Counted from the first letter of the stretch, positions 8,926 to 23,240 are shown. The stretch: 64,000 nucleotides of DNA from Nocardia vermiculata NBRC 100427 (GCF_001613265.1 NZ_BDCA01000003.1:1-64000), one strand, 5' to 3'. Translations and numbers: made by a program. Notes: a model not told the origin generated them from the letters alone.

Positions 8926-9969
8926 TCATCCTATTTCCGATTCGATCCAGTCCAATTGGGCGGCAACATATTCCAAAGTGGCATCGTCGGGAACGGGGCC
9001 GTCGAACGCCGCCGCGATACGTGTGACGTCGATACCGATCCGGGTTGCGATCACCGCCGCCACCTGCTCCGGGGAGGCATTGTCGCGCAACTGCAGCCGC
9101 CCGCGCAGGCGGCGCAGGGTCGCCGACCGGAGTTTGCCCGCGATATGGTCGCGATCCTTGGTGCGCTGGTAGAGCGCGGCCTGTCCGGCCGCCAGTTCAC
9201 CGGCCGCCACCTGCACCGGCCGGGGCTCACCGACCACGGCACCGCGGCGGCGGCCGCGCCACCAGACCACGATCGCGGCGCAGATCAGGGCCTGTGCTCC
9301 GCCGTAGACCAGCCACGGCGGGAAGCGCTCGAAGATCGAATCCGAGCCCTCGCCCAGCTGCGGTGGCCGGGTGTCGCCACCCGACGACGGTCCCTGATCG
9401 GGCGGCGGCGACGGCGGTGCGGACGGCGCGTTGATCAGCTCGAGGATCAGGTAGACCGCCACCGCGATGACCAGCGCACCGAGCACGACCCACCAGAAAC
9501 GCTTGTCGCGCAGTAGCGGCGGCAGGCCGGGAAGCCGGATTCGGCCGCGGGCCGTGCGGGTGGCGGAGGCCACCTCGGTCGGGTCCGGGGGCGGTGGTGG
9601 GGCCAGCGAATAGCGGTCCGCCGCGCTGAGCCGTTGATATTCGTCCGGGGTGGCCGCCCGGCCGCCGTAGACGATCTCCTCGAAACTGCGGGTGGCACCG
9701 GCGAAGTCTTCGGTAGTACCGGGTAGCGCGTGCGAGGCTGCCGCTGCCGTCTCGCGTGCGGTGCGAGCCCGCTCGACCTCGAGGACGCCGCCCTGTTCCA
9801 GGCCCCGCACCACGGCCCGGAACCGTTCCCGCAGCGCGGTGTCGAAGTCGTGCTGCCCGGCGGCGGCTTCTGAGGCCTCGCGATGCTGTGCGGCGGGGCC
9901 GAGGGCAGGTGCGGGTGGCGCCGGGTGTTCCGGAGCTGCCGGGTGTTCGGGGAAGTCTTCGGCGGTCAT
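8926..9969 (-). CDS. DUF4129/DUF4350-like hybrid membrane protein of the MoxR cluster
   Basis: A 347-residue protein. Residues 41-121 resemble a DUF4129 domain (ALRERFRAVVRGLEQGGVLE, FEEIVYGGRAATPDEYQRL). Helices lie at about 158-179 and 219-237, separated by a short proline-rich loop. Residues 245-347 resemble the C-terminal part of DUF4350 proteins (QAALYQRTKDRDHIAGKLRS onward). M. tuberculosis has two genes here (Rv3690, Rv3691). This one looks like a fusion that lacks the DUF4350 outer domain. The ATG overlaps the preceding stop as ATGA. Domain assignment is by memory of the families and is the uncertain part. Confidence 0.82.
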   Translation of the reverse strand: MTAEDFPEHPAAPEHPAPPAPALGPAAQHREASEAAAGQHDFDTALRERFRAVVRGLEQGGVLEVERARTARETAAAASHALPGTTEDFAGATRSFEEIVYGGRAATPDEYQRLSAADRYSLAPPPPPDPTEVASATRTARGRIRLPGLPPLLRDKRFWWVVLGALVIAVAVYLILELINAPSAPPSPPPDQGPSSGGDTRPPQLGEGSDSIFERFPPWLVYGGAQALICAAIVVWWRGRRRGAVVGEPRPVQVAAGELAAGQAALYQRTKDRDHIAGKLRSATLRRLRGRLQLRDNASPEQVAAVIATRIGIDVTRIAAAFDGPVPDDATLEYVAAQLDWIESEIG

Positions 9970-10886
9970 CGCGGAGCCTGCCCGCCCGGAATCCGGAGGT
10001 CTGCACCCTCGCGGGCGCACCGCCGATCGATGTGGACGACAACCGCGGTGGCGGCGTCCATGGCCGCGGAGAAGGCGGTGACCAGCAGCGCGGCCCCCGC
10101 CAGCAGTGCGATGACCGCCCAGCGATGCGTTCCGGAGATATCGGACAGGTACCCCAGCAAGCCGACGACCGGGCCCGCGAGTGCGATCAGCAGACCGCGC
10201 AGGAATATCCAGAGCCCGGCGATCGGCATGAGACGGCCGGTGGCGAGCATTTTCGCCCGTGTCACCGCGACGGAGTAGCGCTGCGATTCCAGGAACAGGA
10301 CCGGCGCGACCGCCCATCGTCGCGCCCGCACCCGGCCCAGCCAGATGGTCGACGGGATGAGCGTGATGACCAACAGTGCGCCGAGGGCGGTGATCCCGAT
10401 TCCGATCAGCGCCGAGACGAGGTGATGTCGTGCCAGCGGAGCCCAGACCGCGCCCAGTCGCCGGGCGGCCGTGCCTGCCGTGATCGGCTGCCGGTGGACG
10501 ACTGCGGCGGCGACCGGAACCGCCATGCCCGTTATCCACAGTCGCAGCAACCATGCGCAGCAGAGTGTGGAAACAACTGCGGCCCAGACCGTTCCGGCCT
10601 TCGAGTCGTCGCTCGCCCAGGAGACCAGCAGCGTCACGCCCAGGACAGCACCGAGTGCGACGGCGACCCCGATGCCCGCAATTCCGGCCACCAGTCGAAC
10701 CCGCGCTTGCAGCACCGCGAACGGCAGATCGGCGAGCTCCCGCCACGACAGCGGCCGTATCGGAATCTGCTCGGCCTCGCCGGGAGCGGTTACCGCCGTG
10801 CCGGCCCCCGCATGCGCCGACGCATTGATCGGGGGCGCTCCGGAGGTGGACGACCGCCCATCACGATCGGCTACGGCTGGATACAC
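9966..10886 (-). CDS. Multi-pass membrane protein, Rv3689-like
   Basis: A 306-residue protein with about six hydrophobic helices between residues 60 and 285 and a polar, Gly/Ala-rich N-terminus. The layout and its place at the head of the DUF4129-moxR-DUF58 run match M. tuberculosis Rv3689. The function is unknown; it is probably a membrane partner of the MoxR complex. Its stop overlaps the next start by ATGA. The true start could be one of several in the first 35 residues. Confidence 0.8.
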   Translation of the reverse strand: MYPAVADRDGRSSTSGAPPINASAHAGAGTAVTAPGEAEQIPIRPLSWRELADLPFAVLQARVRLVAGIAGIGVAVALGAVLGVTLLVSWASDDSKAGTVWAAVVSTLCCAWLLRLWITGMAVPVAAAVVHRQPITAGTAARRLGAVWAPLARHHLVSALIGIGITALGALLVITLIPSTIWLGRVRARRWAVAPVLFLESQRYSVAVTRAKMLATGRLMPIAGLWIFLRGLLIALAGPVVGLLGYLSDISGTHRWAVIALLAGAALLVTAFSAAMDAATAVVVHIDRRCAREGADLRIPGGQAPR

Positions 10887-11127
10887 GGCCCGAGTCTATC
10901 CAGCCGCGCGGACCCGCGGCGGTGATCCGGGGCGGCACACCCTCCAGGTCGCGCGGTTCCGGGCACCGCGCTTCGGGGGCGTTCTCCGCGGGGACGGGGC
11001 GAGGTCGGCGCCGTATCGGTCGCCGGGTTCGGCCGGCGACCAGCGATTACTGCCGCCCAGCGGAACGGGATCACCGGCATGGCGTAGTTCGGGACGGGCA
11101 GCCCGCGCTCGGCGGGAACGGGCGCAC

Positions 11128-12921
11128 CTACCGAACTCCCGGCGGCCTGGTCGCGCCCCGGGGTGGCATCGGCCAGGAACCACCGAGGCGAGGAAGGGCA
11201 GGGTGATTCTTCAGCGGATGGCGATAGATGGTGGCCGCGGTGGGGTAGTGGCCCGTGAACTTCGGCTCCGCAGGGACCGCGCGCTCGAGGTGTGGCGAGC
11301 CGTCCGGGCCGGGGTACTCCGGCGCATGCACCGTGATGGTGCGGGTGCGCCGGAGCGTGAAGGTGATCTCTTCGGCTTCTTCGAAGGCCCGGGCGAAGGT
11401 GCGCAGTGGTGCTGTCGCATTCTCCACGGCTCGATCCAGGGCACCGGTCACGAACTTCGGTAGCAGGGGACCGATCAGTTGCACCGCGGTATCGGTGAAC
11501 GGCACGGTACCGAGAAGTGGAAGCTCCAGTCCAGCATGCTGTTTCGGCGCAACGTCCGGGACCGGGGTACGGCCGCCGGAGGTGCGCGCCGCAGGTAGTT
11601 CCGGCCGGGTGTGAGCTGTGGGCGGGTTGGGAACCATTGTGGCCGGCACGGCCGCAAGTGTGGCTGTTGCCACCGGCCCACCCTGCTGTGCCGTCGAAGG
11701 CTCGGCCGGCGGCAGCGCGGGTAGCACCGGAAGTTCTGCTTGCGCTGCGTGATCCGCGACGACCGGCCCGTGCGGATCGGCGACACCGATTTCCAGGTTG
11801 CCGATAGCGGCGAGTACCCGGGGACGTTGTCGACGGTGCGTGACGGCGGTGGTCGTGGCAGTGGAAGCGGCGCTCGTGAGTGCTACGGATTCCGTTTTCC
11901 GGTAAGGCTTTTCGGGACCGGCCTGGATTCGGTCCGGCAGTAGCGCGATCGTGGCATCGCGCCGGGGCCGTAGCAGTCGGGGCAGTAGCGCTGCGAATAC
12001 CGCGATCGCGAGGACTGCCAGCCGCAGCAGCAAGGCCCCGGAATGCGTGGTGGTGTAGTCGTGCATAGCCTGCCACCGCGCGCCGAGGCCGCGGTCGCTG
12101 GCGCCGACCGCTGCGCTTCGGGCCCGGTCGAGTGCGGCCTGCCGATCGGACAGCTGCCGATCGAGCGGCTCGACGCGGGCCAGGGCGGTATCCATCCGCC
12201 CCCGAGCGGCACTGAGCACCTCGTCGGCCGCACGAGTTTCCGGTCCGCGGCCGGGGATGCCGGTGATCTTGGTCTGCGGGCATTCCGGTGTGGGGTGATA
12301 TTCACAGCGGGCCACGATCAGTGCTTCGTCGATATCGCCGCGTGCCTGGGTGAGGGTTCGTTCCAGTGCCGCACGGGCAGTGCGTGACTGGTCGAGGGCG
12401 GTGCGCGCGCTGACCACAGTGGCGGCCGAGTCGGCGGCTCGGCGGGCGTGGTCGTCGAGTGCCCGGTTCACCGGTCCGCCGAACAGCAGGGTGCTCGCCA
12501 GTTCGGCCACGATGGCGCCGGTGAGCACGGCAACCGCGGATCGGCCGAAGCGGTCGGTGCGGCGCCGACCCGGCCGGATCGCCGACCCTCCCACGCGGTG
12601 ATCCGCATGTGTCGGCTCCGGGACTGTCTCCGCGCCAACCGGTCCCGCGGCGGTGGCTCGCGCGATCGCGGCGATCAGCACCGCAGACACGAGTGCCGCG
12701 ATGCCTACCACCACAGGGCTCCAGTGCGCCGCGGCACCGGCGAACCCCACGACCGTCCCGGACAACACCGCGAGTCCCGCGACCACGGTCCCGGTGACCG
12801 CGTATGCCGGCCGTCCGTACCGGTCGCTGCGGCCGGATTCGCGGCCGCCGAGCCAGATCAACGGCTCCGCCAACGATTTCCGCGTGGCGGCCTGCTGCCC
12901 GGGCGTCTGGGCGTCGATCAA
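11128..12921 (-). CDS. DUF4407 domain membrane protein
   Basis: A 597-residue protein. Hydrophobic pairs at about 43-90 and near 130-150 flank a basic loop. A soluble helical region (about 150-285) has coiled-coil character and four-helix DUF4407 layout, and includes CEYHPTPECPQT. Another helix lies near 297-315, then a long Ala/Pro-rich tail. The family is common in actinobacteria and has no known function. It lies 241 bases upstream of the MoxR-cluster genes on the same strand; that gap shows no other gene. Confidence 0.85.
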   Translation of the reverse strand: MIDAQTPGQQAATRKSLAEPLIWLGGRESGRSDRYGRPAYAVTGTVVAGLAVLSGTVVGFAGAAAHWSPVVVGIAALVSAVLIAAIARATAAGPVGAETVPEPTHADHRVGGSAIRPGRRRTDRFGRSAVAVLTGAIVAELASTLLFGGPVNRALDDHARRAADSAATVVSARTALDQSRTARAALERTLTQARGDIDEALIVARCEYHPTPECPQTKITGIPGRGPETRAADEVLSAARGRMDTALARVEPLDRQLSDRQAALDRARSAAVGASDRGLGARWQAMHDYTTTHSGALLLRLAVLAIAVFAALLPRLLRPRRDATIALLPDRIQAGPEKPYRKTESVALTSAASTATTTAVTHRRQRPRVLAAIGNLEIGVADPHGPVVADHAAQAELPVLPALPPAEPSTAQQGGPVATATLAAVPATMVPNPPTAHTRPELPAARTSGGRTPVPDVAPKQHAGLELPLLGTVPFTDTAVQLIGPLLPKFVTGALDRAVENATAPLRTFARAFEEAEEITFTLRRTRTITVHAPEYPGPDGSPHLERAVPAEPKFTGHYPTAATIYRHPLKNHPALPRLGGSWPMPPRGATRPPGVR

Positions 12922-13098
12922 CGGGGGTCACATCCTCCGGGTACCGGGCGTTGTCACCCTCGGGCGCAACGGGCTGCATCGTATTCCCGCATGTGGTCCG
13001 GTCGGGCGCGGGAACGAGATTCGGCGAGAACGGGATTCAGCCTGACAGGCGGGCCCGGGTTCCTCCGCGAGTCGCGCTGTGCGAGTGGCGAGCCTCAC

Positions 13099-13800
13099 AT
13101 GTGCGATGGTGTTGGTGTGACAGCAGAGGTTTCGGAGACCGAGGGTGGTCGTCCGGCGAGGTCGGCCGTCGCTTTCGTCGGCGTGGTGGCCGCCATGGTC
13201 GTTCCCCTTGCCGTATCCGCACTACCCACCGCGGTGGCAGCGCCGATCGCCGCCGAGCAGGTCACGGTGACCGAGGGGGATCAGGTGTTCGAATTACGCA
13301 CCCTCGTCGAACTGGCCCTGCGCCGGCTGAACACCGCCGACGCGGTGGCCGCCGCCAAGTGGGCGACCGCGCAGCGCACCGGTGAGCCGCCGGTGGTCGA
13401 TGATCCGGCGCGTGAGGCTCAGGTCTACGAGTCGATGGCCGCGGCGGGCGCCCGCTCCGGACTTCCGCAGAGCTGGGTGCGGCAGGTCTTCAGGGGCCAG
13501 ATCGAGGCCAACAAGACCGTGCAGCACGGCCTGCTCGCGCGGTGGCGTTTCGATCCGGCGTCGGCACCGGCGCCCGGTACCTCCGAGCTGGCCTCGGTCC
13601 GGCCGGTCATCGATGAGGTGAACGACGAAATTCTGGCGCAGCTGGCCGCGCACCGAGGTGTGTTGGAGGGGTCGGATTGCACCGAGCGGGTGGCCGCCGC
13701 CGCGTTTTCGGTGCTGACCTCGGGTGCCGCAGATGCACTGCATTCCGCGGCGCTCGTGCGCGCGGCCGTATCCCTGTGTCCCGCAACGGTTGTGAAATAA
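13099..13800 (+). CDS. Secreted chorismate mutase (AroQ gamma class)
   Basis: A 233-residue protein. A hydrophobic signal (about 21-48 from this start) ends in TAVAAPIA, so the enzyme is exported. The mature part is all-helical and matches the secreted M. tuberculosis enzyme Rv1885c: ELRTLVELALRRLNTADAVAAAKW supplies the Arg and Lys of the active site, VFRGQIEANK follows, then WRFDPASAPAPG, and late Cys residues (CTER, LCPA) could form the family disulfide. It converts chorismate to prephenate outside the cytoplasm. The start is uncertain: a GTG at 13117 is an alternative and neither has a strong ribosome site. Confidence 0.9.
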   Translation: MCDGVGVTAEVSETEGGRPARSAVAFVGVVAAMVVPLAVSALPTAVAAPIAAEQVTVTEGDQVFELRTLVELALRRLNTADAVAAAKWATAQRTGEPPVVDDPAREAQVYESMAAAGARSGLPQSWVRQVFRGQIEANKTVQHGLLARWRFDPASAPAPGTSELASVRPVIDEVNDEILAQLAAHRGVLEGSDCTERVAAAAFSVLTSGAADALHSAALVRAAVSLCPATVVK

Positions 13801-14514
13801 ACCACAGCCGCCCCGTGGCGGGGTTTGCCGAGAATGTGCTGAACCCCACAAACCAAAAGGATTCCGTACGGTCCGCACATTGGCGTGGCTTGTCGTTCCG
13901 GTAGCGGTAACGGCTCGTCCCGGTGTCCGGGAAGTTAGCCGTGCAACACCCTGGTTTGCCGTGGTCGCAGACTGGGAAATCTGCTCCGATGCAGGTGAGC
14001 GCGTTGTGACCGGTCAGCGGACCGGTTTACGGCCAGGCCCGGCTGCACCGGCTGGCAGTGGCGAACGCGACTGAAGAAATCGGCTCTTCCTGCTTTACAC
14101 TGGATAACGCGCAGTTAGTGGAGGACCGATGAAGAAGCCCAGGTAGATGGATTATTTAGCCCAACCTAAGTTGGTTGAGCTTCGGTCCTGACTTATCGTT
14201 TGCTCTAGGTGTCGGGCGAGGAATGTCCGACTCATCGCCCGTCCCGGTCACGAGCCGGGGGCTTCAGCCCACGGGCGAGCACGGCGCGGCAGGTAGTGAA
14301 CTCCGTTCGAGTTTCGCTGTCGCCGAGCACCCGGTTTACAGAAGCGAAGCGGGTGACAACTGGAGAGTTCGACTGCACGGGATGACCATCAGCGCCGCTG
14401 GTCGCCGCAACGTCCGGACGCAGTCTAGACGGAGGCGATTCGACAAGGCCGTTCATACGAAGGCACGACTCGAAGGCCTCTTCGTTGAAGGCGCCTATTT
14501 TTGAAGGCAGAGGC
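13801..14514. other. 714-base region upstream of gltB with no normal gene
   Basis: No long coding frame is credible here. A TACACT hexamer at 14096-14101 could be a -10 element of a gltB promoter. That would give a leader of about 400 bases containing two miniature reading frames (listed at 14129-14191). A second lower-GC patch around 14290-14370 includes TTTACAGA and may hold another promoter. No known riboswitch class was recognised. Confidence 0.5.
14129..14191 (+). other. Two tandem mini-ORFs in the gltB leader
   Basis: After GGAGGACCG comes ATG AAG AAG CCC AGG TAG, which encodes MKKPR. Immediately in the same frame, ATG at 14147 opens MDYLAQPKLVELRS, ending TGA at 14189-14191. The second frame uses AT-rich codons, including a TTA Leu codon rare in such genomes. 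The CCAACCTAAGTTGGTTG stretch at 14161-14177 can form two mutually exclusive short hairpins. A leader-peptide role for gltBD is a guess; an amber-interrupted 20-codon frame is another reading. Confidence 0.35.
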
Positions 14515-19195
<4,681 letters not shown>

Positions 19196-19203
<8 letters not shown>

Positions 19204-20665
19204 TCCACAGGGATTTTTGAAGCACACCAAGCGGGAGCTGCCCACTCGGCGTCCGGTGCCGCTGCGCCTGATGGACTGGAAAGAGGTGTACGAGGAGAAC
19301 TTCTCCCACGACACTCTGCAGACCCAGGCGAGCCGCTGCATGGACTGCGGTATCCCGTTCTGCCACAACGGTTGCCCGCTCGGGAACCTGATTCCGGAGT
19401 GGAACGACCTGGTCTACCGGGATCGCTGGCGCGAGGGCATCGATCGGCTGCACGCGACCAACAACTTCCCGGAATTCACCGGGCGGCTGTGCCCGGCGCC
19501 GTGTGAGGCGTCGTGCGTGCTCGGGATCAACCAGGATCCGGTCACCATCAAGCAGGTCGAGGTCGAGCTCATCGAGAACGCCTTCGACGAGGGCTGGGTG
19601 CAGCCGGTCTACCCGACCCGCCTGACCGGTAAGAAGGTCGCGGTCGTGGGCTCGGGGCCGGCCGGTCTGGCCGCGGCTCAGCAGTTGACCCGCGCCGGAC
19701 ATACCGTGACGGTGTTCGAGCGGGACGACCGCGTCGGCGGCCTGCTGCGCTACGGCATTCCGGAATTCAAGATGGAGAAGCGCTTCATCGACCGCCGCCT
19801 GGCGCAGATGGAGGCCGAGGGAACCGTCTTCAAGACCGGTGTGAACGTCGGTGTGGATATCACTGCCGAGCAGCTGCGCGAGCAGTTCGATTCGGTGGTG
19901 CTCGCGGGTGGTTCCACCATTGCGCGTGATCTGCCGATTCCCGGACGGGATCTGGACGGGATCCATCAGGCGATGGAATTCCTGCCGTTGTCCAACCGGG
20001 TGCAGCTCGGCGACGCCGTCACCGATGAGGACGGCCTGCCGCCCATCCACGCGAAGGATAAGAAGGTCGTCATCATCGGCGGTGGCGATACCGGCGCGGA
20101 CTGCCTGGGCACCTCGCACCGTCAGGGCGCGAGCAGTGTGCACCAGTTCGAGATCATGCCGAAGCCGCCGGAAGAGCGGGCCACTTCTACTCCGTGGCCG
20201 ACCTACCCGCTGATGTATCGCGTCTCCTCGGCGCACGAAGAGGGCGGCGAGCGCGTCTTCTCCGTGAACACCGAGCGGTTCGTGGGTGCGGACGGCAAGG
20301 TGACCGGACTGCAGGCGCACGAGGTGCAGAACGTCAACGGCCGTTTCGAGAAGGTCGAGGGCACCGACTTCACCCTGGAAGCCGATCTGGTGCTGCTGGC
20401 CATGGGCTTCGTCGGCCCGCAGAAGCCGGGTCTGCTCGAGGATCTGGGCGTCGGTTACGACCAGCGTGGCAACGTCAAGCGCGACAAGGCCTTCCAGACC
20501 ACGGTGCCGGGTGTGTTCGTCGCCGGCGATATGGGCCGCGGTCAGTCGCTGATCGTCTGGGCCATCGCCGAGGGACGTGCCGCCGCGTCGGCGGTGGACA
20601 ACTATCTCGAGGGTGAGACCGCGCTGCCGGTGCCGATCGCCCCGACGACGGCGCCGCAGCGCTGA
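19196..20665 (+). CDS. gltD: Glutamate synthase, small beta subunit
   Basis: A 489-residue NADPH-oxidising partner of GltB. The N-terminal part carries Cys clusters for 4Fe-4S centres ([26 protein letters not shown]). A FAD-binding [10 protein letters not shown] motif and an NADPH-binding [11 protein letters not shown] motif follow. The GTG at 19196 lies inside the end of gltB, with GGAGG upstream of it within gltB, so the subunits are translationally coupled. An upstream ATG at 19166 would add ten residues unlike any GltD. Confidence 0.96.
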
Positions 20666-20696
20666 TCGACTCGCCGCGCTGACGCGTAGTTTCCGG

Positions 20697-20728
20697 AACG
20701 CTCACGGACTTTCGAGTCCGTGAGCGTT
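20697..20728 (+). terminator. Rho-independent-type terminator after gltBD
   Basis: A 14-base perfect stem (20697-20710 with 20715-20728) closes a TTCG loop, followed by TCTTTTTC. The T-rich tail is on the plus strand, 31 bases after the gltD stop. Confidence 0.92.
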
Positions 20729-20888
20729 TCTTTTTCGGGTTTGTAGTGCTGGAACGTAAATCCTGGTCTCAAACATCGGAAATCGGACCGGTTTTCGATC
20801 TCGTCTGGCAGCGGGCTGGTGACCCGGTTATCCTGTCCCCGACATGCCGGGACTGGTCCGGCTACGGGTCGGGTGAGACTGGAGCAGC

Positions 20889-21812
20889 ATGCGGTTCAAG
20901 AGGGTTGTCGCGGCCGCCGGGGCGGCGATGGCGGTTCTGGCTGGTATGACGGTAACGGGCACCGCGCTCGGAAGTGGTTCCGCGGCAGCAGATCCGGGGT
21001 GCCCGGGCCTGTACGTGGTCGCGGTTCCGGGTACCTGGGAGACCGGCGGTCACAAGCCCGACCATATGGTCGGGCACGGCATGCTGGCCGGAGTGACCCG
21101 CGGACTACCGGGTAACACCCAGGTCGACTACATCAGTTACTCCGCGACCGCCTTCCCCTGGGAGGGCGACGTATACGGCGCTTCCAAGAAGGAGGCGACC
21201 GACAAGACCCGCGGCCTCATCAAGGCAATGGCGGCTCGGTGCGCGGGTACCCGTTATGCATTGGTCGGATACAGCCAGGGTGCCGACGCCGCAGGCGATG
21301 TCGCGGCGGAAATCGGTACCGGGCTCGGCGTGGTGCCGCCGGATCGCGTCGCCGGTGTCGGCCTGATCTCCGATCCGCGCCGGGCACCCACCGATATTCA
21401 GATCGGGCCGGTGGTCGGCGGTGCCGGCGCCGGTGGACCCCGGGTGGGTGGCTTCGGCTTCCTCAACGACCGGGTTCGCACCATCTGCGCCGCAGGCGAT
21501 CTCTACTGCTCCACCGAGGACACCGATTACGTCACCCGCTTCGCCGGGTTCCTGGCCCAGGCCTCCGGGGCCAGCCCCGCGAATCTGTGGCGTTACCAGC
21601 TCGAAGCGGGGTCGATCATCGGCGATCTGATGGCGAACGGCGGTATGGCAACGCTGGGCACGCAACTCAGCCAGGGCGCCAACCAGAAGCGCGTGGACCA
21701 GCTGGAGGACTTCTACAGCTCCGGTACCCACACCTCCTACGGCAGCTATGCGGTCGGCGGTGGCCAGACCGCGATCTCGTGGATGCACAACTGGATCGCC
21801 GGTATGGCATGA
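20889..21812 (+). CDS. Secreted cutinase-family esterase
   Basis: A 307-residue alpha/beta hydrolase. A signal peptide runs to about residue 34 (SAAADPGC). The mature protein shows the cutinase pattern: Cys38, nucleophile elbow GYSQG with Ser129, Asp204 inside CAAGDLYC and His281 in SSGTHTSYGSY, with paired Cys around the Asp. Such enzymes in mycobacteria hydrolyse lipids and esters at the cell surface; polyester cutinase activity is not implied. It is followed ten bases later by a histidine phosphatase gene, so the two may be cotranscribed. Confidence 0.94.
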   Translation: MRFKRVVAAAGAAMAVLAGMTVTGTALGSGSAAADPGCPGLYVVAVPGTWETGGHKPDHMVGHGMLAGVTRGLPGNTQVDYISYSATAFPWEGDVYGASKKEATDKTRGLIKAMAARCAGTRYALVGYSQGADAAGDVAAEIGTGLGVVPPDRVAGVGLISDPRRAPTDIQIGPVVGGAGAGGPRVGGFGFLNDRVRTICAAGDLYCSTEDTDYVTRFAGFLAQASGASPANLWRYQLEAGSIIGDLMANGGMATLGTQLSQGANQKRVDQLEDFYSSGTHTSYGSYAVGGGQTAISWMHNWIAGMA

Positions 21813-21822
21813 CCTCTCGCTG

Positions 21823-22440
21823 ATGGCTCGTGATCTGTACGTGGTCGTCCACCCCGAGGCCACCCACCACACGGAGGGCCTGGTCGGAGGGTGGTACGAC
21901 TCGGCGCTGACCGCCACCGGCGAGCGACAGGCGCGGCTGATCGCGGACCGGCTCGGTCACCGTATGCCGCCCGAGACCCGGATCTTCTCCTCGGACCTGC
22001 GGCGTGCGGAAGACACCGCACGCCGGCTCGGTCGCACCCTCGGTATCGAGGTCGAGACGGATCCGGATCTGCGCGAACAGTCCTACGGCATGGCCGGAGG
22101 CACGCCGGTGGGGACCATGTCGGCCGTGCCACCGCCCGCCGAGGGTGATCGGCTGAACCATTGTGACGGTGTCCCCGGCTCCGAATCCCGAGGTGAATTC
22201 GCCGGACGGGTGTACCGGGCGATGAACCGGATATGTGCCCGGCCGTGGGACCACGCGATCATCGTCGCGCACGGCGGCACGCTCACCTACTGCGTGGCGG
22301 CGTGGATCGCGATGCCGCTCGCTGCGGTGGGATACATGAAGCTCACCGCGTCAGCGGGTGGGATCACCCACCTACGTGAGGATCCCGTCACCTTCGATCG
22401 GCGGATCGTCTCGCTCGACGACGTCGCCCATCTGGACTAG
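21823..22440 (+). CDS. Histidine phosphatase superfamily protein with altered RHG motif
   Basis: A 205-residue protein of the phosphoglycerate-mutase-like branch. The usual RHG triad reads V9-H10-P11 (VVVHPEATHH), so the phospho-binding Arg before the catalytic His is missing. The rest is intact: SSDLRRAEDTARRL, the acid-base Glu region LREQSYG and the second His in IVAHGG. The substrate is unknown. The ATG at 21823 is chosen because upstream in-frame codons lie inside the cutinase gene. Its last 69 bases overlap the convergent AadA-like gene. Confidence 0.88.
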   Translation: MARDLYVVVHPEATHHTEGLVGGWYDSALTATGERQARLIADRLGHRMPPETRIFSSDLRRAEDTARRLGRTLGIEVETDPDLREQSYGMAGGTPVGTMSAVPPPAEGDRLNHCDGVPGSESRGEFAGRVYRAMNRICARPWDHAIIVAHGGTLTYCVAAWIAMPLAAVGYMKLTASAGGITHLREDPVTFDRRIVSLDDVAHLD

Positions 22441-23232
22441 CCGGCCTCGGCGCGCCCGCGCGGCCAATCGCGACGCGAGGTCGTGCACCTGCGCGGTGCG
22501 ACCGCTCCACTCGTCGTCGACCGTACCGAGGTACCCGGCGAGGGCGAGTTCGATCGGACCACGATCGGCGTCCGAAAGCTGTTCCGCGATGTACCGGGCC
22601 GCAGCGTCTTTGGAGACGATGCGGCCGGTCTCGACCGTGACGACGATTCTGGCCACGGTGAGCAGGGCATTGCGTTCGTCACCTGCCAAGCCGTCGAGCA
22701 GATCCGGCAGTACCGCCACTGCGGCGTCCCGAATCGTCTCGGGTGCGAGCGGCGCCACGATCTCGGTCAGCGCAGGACCGTACAGCACGCGATGGCAGTC
22801 GAGAGCTGTCGCGACGAGGAGCAGGATGTCGGATTCGTCGGCTGGACGAAGCATGTGCCCGGCGGAGATGTTGGCACGCAACCATTCCCCGTACTGGTAG
22901 TCGTAGTGCGGTTGCGGCACCCACGGATGGTCTGCGCCGACAACGAGAATCGTGAGTTCGATCGGCCGCCGGTCGCCGGCCTCGGGAAAGGTGGTGCGGT
23001 GCCCGCGCCAACCGGAGACCGACAGCAGTAGTCGGGTCAGCGACTCGCGTTCGGCGGTACTCAGCGACCGGCGGGCCAGGACCAGCAGATCTATATCACT
23101 GTCGGGGCGTAATCCACCGGCGACCGCGGAACCGTAGAGGTATATCCCCACGGTGTCGCCCGGCCGTCGGCTCCGGAGGTGGTCGACCAGTCGCTCGAAG
23201 CCGACGGTCGTCGCATCGCTGTCGCGGGGCAT
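22372..23232 (-). CDS. AadA-like aminoglycoside O-nucleotidyltransferase
   Basis: A 286-residue nucleotidyltransferase-fold protein that resembles ANT(3'')-type AadA, which adenylylates streptomycin and spectinomycin. The metal-binding motif is GSAVAGGLRPDSDIDLLV with Asp46 and Asp48, and a likely catalytic-base Glu92 lies in PIELTIL. The C-terminal helical domain (DUF4111-like) holds WLRANISAGHML and the VETGRIVSKDAAARY segment. Real resistance activity cannot be told from sequence. No integron or transposon flanks it, so it is probably an intrinsic chromosomal gene. The start at 23232 follows the GNAT gene by eight bases. Confidence 0.88.
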   Translation of the reverse strand: MPRDSDATTVGFERLVDHLRSRRPGDTVGIYLYGSAVAGGLRPDSDIDLLVLARRSLSTAERESLTRLLLSVSGWRGHRTTFPEAGDRRPIELTILVVGADHPWVPQPHYDYQYGEWLRANISAGHMLRPADESDILLLVATALDCHRVLYGPALTEIVAPLAPETIRDAAVAVLPDLLDGLAGDERNALLTVARIVVTVETGRIVSKDAAARYIAEQLSDADRGPIELALAGYLGTVDDEWSGRTAQVHDLASRLAARARRGRLVQMGDVVERDDPPIEGDGILT

Positions 23233-23240
23233 CGAGGGGC

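Noticed and set aside
12448..13098. A much longer N-terminus for the chorismate mutase
   Set aside because: It would overlap the divergent DUF4407 gene and would bury the signal peptide inside the chain.
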